This document shows, piece after piece, positions 54,068-62,900 of a DNA stretch of 64,000 nt. A program made the translations under genes and the position numbers. The DNA comes from Dryocosmus kuriphilus (lineage: Eukaryota > Arthropoda > Insecta > Hymenoptera > Cynipidae). Numbering within the stretch: position 1 is the first letter of the stretch; the number at the start of each line of letters is the position of its first letter. The notes beneath the pieces are model-generated. The model was not told where the DNA came from. It saw only the letters and a list, made by a program, of their open reading frames with translations, and did not search any database. The stretch is from positions 93,449,583 to 93,513,582 of the forward strand of contig CM076193.1 in assembly GCA_038277395.1 (NCBI GenBank), in the 5' to 3' direction.

Positions 54068-55430
54068 ATGAAGTACCATTTAACTTCAGCACCAATTCTA
54101 TCTTGTCCAGATTTTGCACAACCCTTTCAGCTGGAAACAGATGCAAGTAATACGGTTTTAGGAGCCGTACTTACTCAAACCATAGAGGGAAAAAATTGTG
54201 TGATTACATACGCGAGTAGAGTCCTCAGCGACACAGAAACTCGATGCTCGGCCTCAGAAAAAGAGTGCTTAGCCGTGGTTTGGGCAATTAGAAAATTTAG
54301 ACCGTACCTCGAAGGCTATAGTTTCAAAGTCATTACGGACCATTTAGCGTTAAAATGGCTCCATAACCTTAAAAATCCAACCGGAAGACTAGCCAGATGG
54401 GCACTGGAACTACTCGAATACGACTACGAGGTAATTTATAGAAAGGGTAGTTCGAATGTGGTACCGGACGCCCTGTCAAGATCGAAAGAAACAGTAAACG
54501 CGATCGCGTTCGCGTTATCGTGTAATGCAGAAAAACCGAAAGCGGACTTAAACGATCAGACGGATGACTGGTACTCTGCTAAGTTAAGACAAGTCAAAAA
54601 GAAACCGGAAGAAAACGAAAAACGGCGAATACGAGACTCTAAACTCTATTTTTACAGAACTGACCCTTTAAAATCTACTCTATTATCAGACTCTAACCCA
54701 TGGAAACTCGTCGTACCGAAAAAATTACGAAATCAGGTTCTAAAAGAAAGTCACGACAGTACACAAGCTGGATATTTAGGTTCCGAGAAAACGCATGCGA
54801 GAATTTCAAATTACTACTTCTGGCCAGGGATGTATTCGGAGATAATAAAATACGTAAAAAACTGTACGGTATGTCAGAGAACAAAACCGAGTAACCAGGT
54901 AAAAATAGGGCTAATGGGAAAAAAAATTGTAGAGGAACCTTGGACCATGATGGCTGCAGATGTCATGGGACCATTACCAGCAACGAAGAACGTAAAAAAT
55001 CAGTACATATTAGTTCTCGTGGACATTTTCCCAAAATGGGTGGAAATTATCCCTATTAGAAAAGCAAGCGGAACTACTATAGAGTTAGAATTTCATAAGC
55101 GTGTTATTTCACGTTGGGGAACACCGCGGATTCTCCATACGGATAATGGCACAGAATTTGTAAATAAAACAATACTGCGAATTGACGGAAAAATTCGGAA
55201 TTAGACACTCAAAAACGCCGAAATACTACCCCCAAGCTAACCTGACTGAAAGGTGTAATAGGACGATTAAACAAATAATCAAAGCATACCTTGATGACGA
55301 TCACTCTACGTGGGACGAACACATAGAGGATATCTAATTTGCGATAAATACGAGCAAAAACGCGACGGCACAATTCACAGCTGCATTTCTAAATTTAGGT
55401 TGCGAATTAGAACCACTAAAACCCCTTTAA
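54068..55430 (+). pseudogene. gypsy RNase H and integrase
   Basis: Frame 54068-55204 begins in RNase H: FQLETDASNTVLGAVLTQ, SASEKECLAVVWAI, KVITDHLALKWL and SSNVVPDALSRS supply the four acidic catalytic positions. The integrase follows with an HHCC zinc module (ESHDSTQAGYLGSEKTHAR through NCTVCQRTK), then the core: TMMAADVMGPLP (first Asp) and RILHTDNGTEFVNK (second Asp). A frameshift near 55180 moves the rest to another frame (KTPKYYPQANLTERCNRTIK, containing the catalytic Glu), with a stop at about 55335 and another near 55428. The order RNase H-integrase and the residues present identify Ty3/gypsy pol; the breaks show it is dead. Confidence 0.9.
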
Positions 55431-55533
55431 AAGAAATCTAGAAGCGGATAGCGAGATAAAATTTCAAAGCGTAGACAAGTGGCAAGACAGGCTTAGAAAA
55501 TTACAGTTAATAAAGGAAGAAGTCCAAAAGAAT

Positions 55534-55794
55534 TTGGAAGAAGCTGACGAGAAACAAGCTACAAGGTATAATCTAAGAAGGAGAGAAATAGAATATAAAA
55601 AGGGAGACAGAGTTTTAAAAAGGGTAACAAAACCGTCAAATAAAGCAGATAAAAAGACAGGGAAACTTTTCAACCAATACGAAGGTCCGTTTATTATTAA
55701 GCGAAAAATTTCCCTCACAATCTATGAATTGAAAAACCTCAAGGGGAAAAATATTGGGGAATTAAATATCAACGATTTAAAAGTAGAAAGTTAA
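55534..55794 (+). pseudogene. gypsy integrase C-terminal domain
   Basis: An 86-codon frame with the SH3-like GPY/F-type ending of gypsy integrases: YKKGDRVLKRVTKPSNKADK, then KLFNQYEGPFIIKRKISLTI and YELKNLKGKNIGELNINDLK, ending at a stop. It belongs to the same protein as the preceding integrase core, from which it is separated by stops and a frame change. Confidence 0.82.
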
Positions 55795-55902
55795 GTTGTA
55801 GTAATAAGGTATAGATAATAGAAACAGAATTTTTTCTGTGACAGGAATAAGGGAAACATGGAGGGAAACTGGGAAACCAAAATGGAAGAAGCAATTTCAT
55901 GA

Positions 55903-56717
55903 TTGGAAAACAAGATTGGGGAGAACCAAGACGGACTCATATGCAGATTTTGTAAAAAATTAATACCCAGGATAATTTACGTAATTCACGATACATTTTG
56001 TAATGACAGACCGTACAGGCTAAAAAATAATTTTACAACTCCAGACCCCGAAAGACAAACTTACATACAGGGTAACTGGGAATTTATAAATATGCAATCC
56101 ATAAGAAAACCTGCAGGGCCCTGAAGTGGTTGGAGCTTCGAAGGGCGGGCCTGGGGGAGGGGAATATACCGTACCACCCTCACCGCCACGTCCGCCGAAT
56201 GGTGCAGGAGGCACCGACACAAACACCAGCACCGGCACCGCCAAAAACGCAACCCACATTACCGCCATCCCCGGAACAATCTCCAACACCATCGCCGCTC
56301 CTGGAGGAATGCCTCCAGAAAAAACTGTTTGCTCTCTCGCTCGAGTTCGATAGAAGAGCGAGGGAGCACTCAGAAAAATTCAAGGAGGAATGCAAGAGGA
56401 GGGCGGAAAAAATCAGGAAAGAAGTGAAGGAAAAGGAGAAAGAACGAGAAAGAAAACTAGAGCTTGGGAGAACGGAGGGAAGGAGAAGATTGTTGGAAGT
56501 GAGAAGGAGGCAAGAGCTGGAGAGGAAGGAGGAAAGGAAGGAAGAGGAGCGCCGAAGGGTGCCGGAGGCGGAGGAATGCAGGGTAGCATGGCGAAGACTT
56601 CGGGAGGACAACCAGAGAGAGTGGGAGGAGTTCGTGACAGACATAAGGAAGAAGAGACGGATCTGTCAACTACCCACCCGAATGGCGTTAATAATAATAA
56701 TCTTTAAAAATTTATAA
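55903..56717 (+). pseudogene. gypsy third ORF: zinc-finger plus charged coiled coil
   Basis: After pol come two frames that read as one protein with a shift near 56120. The first (55903-56124) has a compact CX2C...H...C finger (ICRFCKKLIPRIIYVIHDTF, C) and then TYIQGNWEFINMQSIRKPAG. The second (to 56717) is Pro/Thr-rich (EAPTQTPAPAPPKTQPTLPP), then a very charged predicted coiled coil (ECKRRAEKIRKEVKEKEKER onwards), ending near EFVTDIRKKRRICQLPTRM. No signal peptide or membrane segment is evident, so it does not look like an envelope gene. The function is unknown; a nucleic-acid-binding accessory protein is a guess. It lies directly before the polypurine tract. Confidence 0.6.
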
Positions 56718-56776
56718 AGTGGAGTAGAGAGGGTTTTCTGCAAATTCGTTCCGGGTATGCACCCGAACCCCGTCAT

Positions 56777-56790
56777 AGAAGGGGGGTGGG
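56777..56790 (+). other. Polypurine tract of the gypsy element
   Basis: AGAAGGGGGGTGGG directly precedes TGTAACACAGACGTTACA. A purine run abutting a TG start is the plus-strand primer site and marks the start of the 3' LTR. Confidence 0.75.
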
Positions 56791-57070
56791 TGTAACACAG
56801 ACGTTACAATGCGAGGCGAGTGGCACGGCTCGTATTTGGGCCCGTCCGGGAATCTACGAAGATTCCCGAGCGGGTGGTAGGTTGCGGGACTCGTCGCTCG
56901 CTCGCGGTGCAGTTTTTCAGTCTCTGATTGACCAGTAAACACGTCGCTAATCTCCAATCTAATGTTTGATTTGGTCGCTTATGCCACTGATTTGTAATCA
57001 ATATTTTGTCAAACTGCCAATACTTGTAAGTAATATACTCTTATATCTACATCTTGTCCATACTTTATTG
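56791..57070 (+). repeat. gypsy 3' LTR, 5' part (right edge uncertain)
   Basis: Starts TGTAACACAGACGTTACA. It is GC-richer than its surroundings up to about 56900. No second copy was found upstream, so the length cannot be measured by comparison. The end could be as far as TTTTACA at about 57178, directly before the next transposase ATG. Confidence 0.5.
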
Positions 57071-57179
57071 TGCCTGAACCTTATTCTCGGCGTCCTCAAT
57101 CCTTTTCCCCTCCTGGGTAGCCGTACCCACGCTTCAGTGTCGTTCTATTTCCTCATTACTTGACTTCATTACTTTTACA

Positions 57180-58222
57180 ATGGGAATTCTATCTCAAGAA
57201 AAGAAGATTGAAATGATTCTCATTCATGGAAAAAGTGGCAGGAATATCGATGATGCTGTCACGCTTAATGCACAACGTTTTCCAGAAAGTGTTCCTTCAC
57301 ACGCTTCCTTTTACCGGGTTGTCAAAAAGTTCATCACTTTCGGAAGTGTACAACCGAAAAAAAGGAACTGTCGACTAAAAGTTACTGGGGTTGATAATGA
57401 AATCGCTGTTTTAGCTGCTGTCAGTCATGACCCTCATGTTAGTGCTCGATAACTACGCCGCGATTCCGGAATGTCCCTATCCAGTGTTTCGAAGGTATTA
57501 AAACGTAATAAATTTCATTCTTGTTATATTTCACTACATCAAGAACTTCATGACAATGATTTTCAGAACCGAATGACACTTTGTCAATGGGCGCTTCAGC
57601 AGATAACATACAAGGAAACCCGAATTTCTTTATTCGAGTACTGTTCTCAGACGAGTCGCCTTTCGCAAGCCATGGCAACGTTAATCGAAACAACATGCAT
57701 TGTAGAGTAGAAAACCCACGCTGGTTGCGCGAAGTTGAGCATCAGCGTCCATGGTCCGTGAATCTTTGGTGTGGAATAATTGGAGATCAACTTATCGGTC
57801 CCTATTTTATTGATGGTAATTTGAACGGTGTAAAATATCGTAACTTTTTAGAAAATGGACTTCCAACATTGCTTGAAGACCTAAGCTTGAAGACCTAAGC
57901 TTGGAAGTGCGACACAACATGTGGTTTCAATATGACGTTTGTCCAGCACATTATTCGTCAATCACGCGAGAAGTACTCAATCGCGAATTCAATGGTCGGT
58001 AGAGGAGGTTCAGGAAATTGGCCTGATTTCTATTTGTGGGGTTATCGAAAGAGTTGCGTGTATCAAGAAGTGCCAACAATTCGTGATAACATGATCGAGT
58101 GAATCAGGTCTGCTTGTGCACAAATAACACCAGTCACGCATGGCAGTTGTGTGGAATCTTTCGAAGCTCAGATTAACAAGTGCATCGAAGTGCGAGGCCA
58201 CCATTTTGAGCACTTATTGTAA
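57180..58222 (+). pseudogene. Tc1/mariner-like (DUF4817 type) transposase, broken
   Basis: From ATG 57180: MGILSQEKKIEMILIHGKSG, then YRVVKKFITFGSVQPKKR is the DUF4817-type DNA-binding region. A stop follows at 57450 (SAR then TAA). GMSLSSVSKVLKRNKFHSCY continues. The catalytic core runs in another frame: FIRVLFSDESPFASHG (first Asp), VNLWCGIIGDQLIGPYFIDG. A 14-bp tandem duplication (CTTGAAGACCTAAG twice, about 57870-57897) then shifts the frame before HNMWFQYDVCPAHYS, which holds the second Asp. The C-terminal part (NWPDFYLWGYRKSCVY to FEHLL, stop 58220-58222) has lost the motif around the third acidic residue. It is related to, but clearly a different family from, the transposase at 30061-31122. 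Confidence 0.85.
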
Positions 58223-58235
58223 AATTTTAATCGAA

Positions 58236-58460
58236 ATCAAGCACCCCGATGGTGAGAGGCGAGGGGACTCACCAAAATCAAGCACCTCAATGGCGAGAAG
58301 CAAGGGGACTCACCGAAATCAAGTACCCCGATGGTGAGAGGCGAGAGGACTCACCGAAATCAAGCACCCCGATGGTGAGAGGTGATAGGACTCACAGAAA
58401 TCAAGCACCCCGATAGTGAGAGATAAGGGGACTCATCGAAATTAAGCGCCCCGAAGGGAA
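58236..58460 (+). repeat. 41-bp tandem repeat, 5.5 units
   Basis: Units start near 58236, 58277, 58318, 58359 and 58400 with a partial sixth at 58441. The consensus contains ATCAAGCACCCCGATGGTGA, then GAGGCGAGGGGACTCACCGA. A single related copy lies in the same position, just after the transposase stop, in the other element (about 31148-31195). It is followed in both by TACTACGTCCAC and TTCCTGGGTA. Confidence 0.9.
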
Positions 58461-58879
58461 TAGGCAACTACTACGTCCACTTCATTATTCCTGGGTAGAG
58501 CTAAAAGTAGTGCTCAAAATTGAATTGATTACAATTGAATGGTCCACCTTGCAACATTCAACACGTCTCGTTTACCTTTCTTTTGGAAGCGTTATTCTTG
58601 AAATAATCAACAATTTCATTTTTCGCAATTGCAGCGCCATCTGTCGCGAATAGAAAAAGATTTTCAAATAAAACTCACGTATTTCTTAAAGGAGAATCTG
58701 AATCTGTGATAAAAAATAGGGGTTCCTATTTGAAATTCCAAAGCCCTCCCTCCTCCTGCCCCCAGGAGCTAGGGTTTGGGGTGAATTCTTGCAAAGTCGC
58801 TTTTTCCCCTCGAAAATAAAAAGTTTTTATTATGGACATTTTTTTCGTAGGATGCGTATTTCTTGAGATATTTCGATGT

Positions 58880-58903
58880 CTCAAGATAAAAAAACACCCT
58901 GTA
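58880..58903 (-). repeat. Terminus CAGGGTGTTTTTTTATCTTG, right end
   Basis: Reversed, this reads CAGGGTGTTTTTTTATCTTG then AGACA, abutting TA at 58904-58905. It is the right-hand end of the element carrying the 57180-58222 transposase, and matches the inverse-oriented copy at 48104-48128. Confidence 0.75.
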
Positions 58904-58905
58904 TA

Positions 58906-60348
58906 TTTATCTTCGAACTAAGCACGAATTTCAAAACATTTTCACAATTTTCTTCAACATCTGGACGTTAGTACATTTCTAAAAATCTTTGAACGTTTCT
59001 TTCAACTTATATGCGAAAACGCCTTTATAAGTTACGTTCACACTTTGTAGTCACAACATTTCTCACTTTTTCTTATAAATTATTGTCTACTTCCTTATTT
59101 ATTCACCAATTGATGGTCAGATGACGGTCATCGGTCATGTTACTTTAAGATTACGTTCACATCCTATCCCTATAATTTCTACTAGATACGGAATAGACGA
59201 GCAGGCTTCTGCTATACCATTACAGTTCAGAAGTAAAGCTTTTTTTGCGTTAACTGAAAATATTGAATTTGGTGTTTAGCACTTAATTTCAAAACCCCAA
59301 AATTATATTTATTGAGTTTTTCATATAATAGCTAGACTTGCACAAAATTTATAAAAATTGTCCAACGTTTTCGATCTCCCTTGCAACTTGAATTTGCAGG
59401 TTAGACTCCCAGAAAGAAGAATGTAAATATCCACATACCTCCACTTTAAAAAAATATTTTTTCAACATGCACATTATGTTTTCAATTTTTATTTCAACTC
59501 ATGATATAATCAGATCGTCTACATTATCGACTAAATGTATGCAGTTACCATTTAAACTTTTATCAACCACTATTTCGACGCGCACCGTTGCCCCATGCAG
59601 GAAGGTTCGATATAAAAAAGTATATATATGTAGGACTGGTATTTAACTAAATGTAAAAATCACGTTATGTAGCAATGTTCCGTCTATCAAAAAATCTAAT
59701 TTCTATACTGTAATGCTGTCAATTACGTTACACTGAATAAGGGATTTGAAGTGGTTAAGAAATACTGCCGTTAATTTGCAAAAACCGCGTTACCCGTGGT
59801 CGCTGCTTCATAAAAAAAAAGTTTCTGCGCGAAGTACATCGAAAGAGCACTAAGATTGTCCGAGTGAGAGCGGTAATTTCACCAAGAGGCATTCTAAAAA
59901 TGTCCGCCGTCTGCAATGGTAACTGTCATGTTATATAAATATAAATAGAGGCGGATTACCATGTAAGCCCAAGAAGACCGGGCTTCTTAGGGCGCCGAAT
60001 TTCAAAGGGCGCCTCATGTTTTTCTCTTATTAATTAGTTCGTTCGAAAATCATTCTAGATCCTTGGACCTAGACTTAGAGGCATAGACTAGGTCTTGGAA
60101 ATTTAATTTTGCAAGATGATTTATTACAGCAATATAGTAAATATAATAGTGCGAACAGTAGGACTCAAAATCGCAGGTAAGAAGATATGTTCAAGCCCTT
60201 AATTAAGCGATATAGTTTGTCTCATTGAGGGGAAAGCAAATGAGGATAAGGGTGGATTTTCTCCAGAAGGAAATTTTTGGTTGAACTCTGTAAGTGAAAG
60301 CCTTTACCTGTTAGGGCGCCGCACAGTGTGGTGGAACGTAGTACTTTA
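58906..60348. other. No gene seen
   Basis: Non-coding. Positions about 59947-60016 (GGCGGATTACCATGTAAGCC, CGGGCTTCTTAGGGCGCCGA) resemble the end region of a hAT-like element, but no partner end or 8-bp duplication was found. Confidence 0.35.
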
Positions 60349-60500
60349 TTTATTTATTCGCCAAACGGGCACTGCTCCAAAGGGGTCAGCTCCCAAGTAG
60401 CGAAGAAAAAAATTACCGGGCAGCCAAGGCTCCTCGCAAGGGGTCTCTGAATAAAAAACTTCATCTGGAGCAACTCCTCTTGCTCGTCATGCGGGTAAGA
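60349..60500 (-). repeat. LINE 3' end, minus strand
   Basis: Read on the minus strand this block ends GCCCGTTTGGCGAATAAATA then AATAAAGT, a TAAA-type LINE tail, preceded by GGAGCTGACCCCTTTGGAGC. It resembles the tail at 47745-47790. No coding part of that LINE is recognisable. Confidence 0.4.
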
Positions 60501-60560
60501 GGAAAAAGGGCTCCAAGGAGACAAAAACGTCTAAGGCTCTGAAACCATAGGGTCTGACCT

Positions 60561-60794
60561 TTGCACAGGCACAAGATGGGACTTAGTCCCACAACAGAGT
60601 GCAGGAAATGCGGTAGAGACGACGAGACATCTCTACACGTTTTATGCCAATTTCCGGCACTAGCTGGACTTCGGAAAGAAGTCCTCGGGGATCATTTCAT
60701 GCAACCTGGGGACATCTCAACGCTAAATATGGGCGACATTCTGGGCTTCATTAAGAGGTCTGGGATGGGGAAAAGAGGCACAATGGACTTATAG
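60561..60794 (+). pseudogene. LINE ORF2 C-terminal fragment with poly(A) tail
   Basis: HRHKMGLSPTTECRKCGRDD, then ETSLHVLCQFPALAGLRKEV, then GDISTLNMGDILGFIKRSGM is the Cys/His-rich C-terminal segment (CRKCG...H...C) of RNase H-bearing insect LINEs, ending in a stop at 60794. A 3' untranslated region with CTTATAGTCTGAGCGCC follows, to an A-rich tail at 60894-60910. The rest of ORF2 is missing, as expected for a 5'-truncated insertion. Its 3' sequence matches that of the SINE ending at 32090. Confidence 0.75.
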
Positions 60795-60910
60795 TCTGAG
60801 CGCCGGGGGAGGAGGTGGTTTTAGTGGGTAGGGGCCGTTTAGGCCGAGTCCCACACTCAGTCCGTCAAAAGGATTTCCACCTCCTCCTCCACCAAACAAA
60901 AAAAAAAAAT

Positions 60911-61181
60911 CTGTATTTTTGCATAATTAAAAAAAAATTGAATACTGAGGGAAGAATATTTACTTCGAAAAAACCCTGGAAATGTCCGGGAGTATTTTAT
61001 TATATCTGGGATTTTCACCTAAACTTTACATTTTTGTAATTATGATTCATATTTGAAGGAAAAAAGCTAACGTCGTAGACTTTAAAGTACAAGATACTAT
61101 TGCGCTAGTATTACACGCGTTACTACTTATTCGAAAACCGCGCAACAGTATGTCAGTGTTGGGTTTCCATCACGTACTAGC
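60911..61181. other. No gene seen
   Basis: Non-coding. Confidence 0.35.
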
Positions 61182-61602
61182 TTGTTTACTTCTATATACC
61201 AAACAGCGGGCGGCGTGTGCGCAGCCGCCTCAACTTCGGCAGATTCTATAAAAAACATTATTAATATACCAAGCGCAGAACATTCAGGCGTATCTAACCG
61301 TGAAAAAAATTGCTGGCAAAAACAAAGTGAATCTATTACCTCTTTTACAGTCGAAGTATCAAATCAAACCGTAAACAAGGATATTCATTGTTGTTGTGGC
61401 TGTTATAAAACACCTAACGTAGGAATCGAGTTAGTGAAATCATCAAAAAATATACAGTCTTATTTGAGTAATGATTCAGTAACCACAGCCGAAGTTCTAT
61501 GAATTATGCAAAACGTACTTCGACACAATTCATTACGAGATACTGAATCTAGTGTACCTGTTATGTCAAGAATATTCTACGATAATGAGGTTGCTAAGAA
61601 GT
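61182..61602 (+). pseudogene. Possible hAT/ZBED-derived fragment, plus strand
   Basis: The frame reads SESITSFTVEVSNQTVNKDI, then NIQSYLSNDSVTTAEVL, stop, then IMQNVLRHNSLRDTESSVPV and MSRIFYDNEVAKK, stop. The last part is reminiscent of the segment that precedes the catalytic core in insect BED-finger/hAT-type proteins, but no finger or DDE motif is present. I regard this as a weak suggestion. Confidence 0.25.
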
Positions 61603-61968
61603 AGAGACAATTTTTTCTGCTGTTGGAAAATTTTTAATTATGCGATGAAAAATGGATTATTATGCAAAATTCTGCTTTGAAATCTGAATTATGCGAAATT
61701 ATGCAATGAAAAAGTCAGTACTATAATTAATTTAAGTGTTCAATACTGGCATCATTATTACTTGCTGTAGTCACACATAAAGGTTGTAATACGTTATTAG
61801 GATTCGAAAACCGAAAAGAACAAGTTTTTATCTTTGATATTAAACACTTATTTTGAAACATAGTATAGGAGGGCCTACAAAATTACATTTATAAATGGGA
61901 AACAGATATAAATACCTTTTAAATAAATATATATGAACCACAAAGATAAATAATATTATAGTGTTTAT

Positions 61969-61971
<3 letters not shown>

Positions 61972-62023
<52 letters not shown>
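61972..62023. repeat. (TA)n microsatellite
   Basis: About 26 TA repeats without interruption. Confidence 0.95.
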
Positions 62024-62025
<2 letters not shown>

Positions 62026-62059
62026 TATCTCTTAGAGAACAAAGTCTGATTTAGAACGA

Positions 62060-62900
62060 AAACAAGTAATTATAAGCTATCAGGATCATCACCAAAATAT
62101 AAAGACATCATGACTTCTATATTCATGGAAAGTAAATTGCGGCGCTTTGGAGAAAAAATATCGGAATATGCACTAAATGCACGCTCAGCATCTACATTTG
62201 ATGTGGTCCAATAGATCATTTAAAGACATTTAATAGCGAAATCAAAGTGATTACGATTAGACAGCATTTCAGTTAGAATCTTTGGAACAATGTCGTCTTT
62301 CAGTTTTGGTTCTTCTTCGAGACTTATCCCCCGATTATCTTTAAACACAGCATATGCGATGAGAAACTGAGAAATCGCCACATCCTCTAATAAAGCTGAG
62401 GGTTTCACAGCTTCCGTGATTGAGCGCTCGGTGCTGATCATTGCAGCAACAGGGTAAAAGAGAGTTTCAACTGCTTCGAAAAAGAGTTTGGCTGGATCTT
62501 TTTTCATGAGATCGTTTATTTTTTCCAAGTTCATTTTTTTTCGATATTCAGCGTTTTTTTAAATTCTTTGCAGACAAAGAAAGTAAGCGTGATTTTGTTT
62601 GCTTTTCCGCAATCGTCGTGATCTTCTCTGCAGATTAAATCAGAGAGAAAGTAGATTTTAAGTCTTTAAGTTTCGGATGCAAGTTATGTGCCATCGCTTA
62701 TTTGGATCCTTCTACAAGCAATAGAAGGTCATTAACTGCAGTGCAGTGTTCATTTACAAGAGATGATTCTGCTAAAATAATGTCTAAATCAGTTTCCGTT
62801 AGACTCTTGAAATACTTAACAGCCTTTACACCATCAGTTAAAGATTGAATCTATTCTAGAACGTCGTCTCCATATTCTTCTACAGTCAGATGACTTTTGC
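62060..62900 (-). pseudogene. hAT transposase C-terminal remnant
   Basis: On the minus strand the most distal part reads MIYWTTSNVDAERAFSAYSD, then IFSPKRRNLLSMNIEVMMSL and YFGDDPDSL, stop. This is the hAT C-terminal dimerisation domain (S-x-V-x-x-E-R-x-F-S...R-R-x-x-L). Just upstream, after a stop, a 104-codon frame (62534-62220; FEAVETLFYPVAAMISTERS, DIVPKILTEMLSNRNHFDFA) belongs to the same protein. Further upstream, frames with several stops (GDDVLE, KYFKSLTETDLDIILAESSL) continue to about 62900. Stops and frameshifts make it inactive. The BED finger and DDE core were not identified. Confidence 0.65.

Larger units (their letters stand above)
50050..57070 (+). mobile_element. Ty3/gypsy LTR retrotransposon, degenerate, with third ORF
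   Basis: Co-linear remains of gag, protease, reverse transcriptase, RNase H, integrase and a third ORF, then a polypurine tract (AGAAGGGGGGTGGG, 56777-56790) and an LTR start (TGTAACACAGACGTTACA, 56791). No matching 5' LTR is seen upstream. The right edge of the 3' LTR is unclear and set here arbitrarily near 57070. The order RT-RNase H-integrase is diagnostic of Ty3/gypsy. Multiple frameshifts and stops make it inactive. Confidence 0.85.

Noticed and set aside
56020..56669. Long minus-strand ORFs opposite the gypsy third ORF
   Set aside because: Ser/Leu-rich mirror images of the Lys/Glu-rich coiled-coil coding strand; composition artefacts.
50052..57000. An infectious errantivirus-type provirus
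   Set aside because: There is no envelope-like ORF with signal peptide or membrane segments, no visible 5' LTR, and gag and pol are broken in several places.
58236..58460. CRISPR-like array
   Set aside because: Units are contiguous 41-mers with no unique spacers; it is a plain tandem repeat in a eukaryotic transposon.
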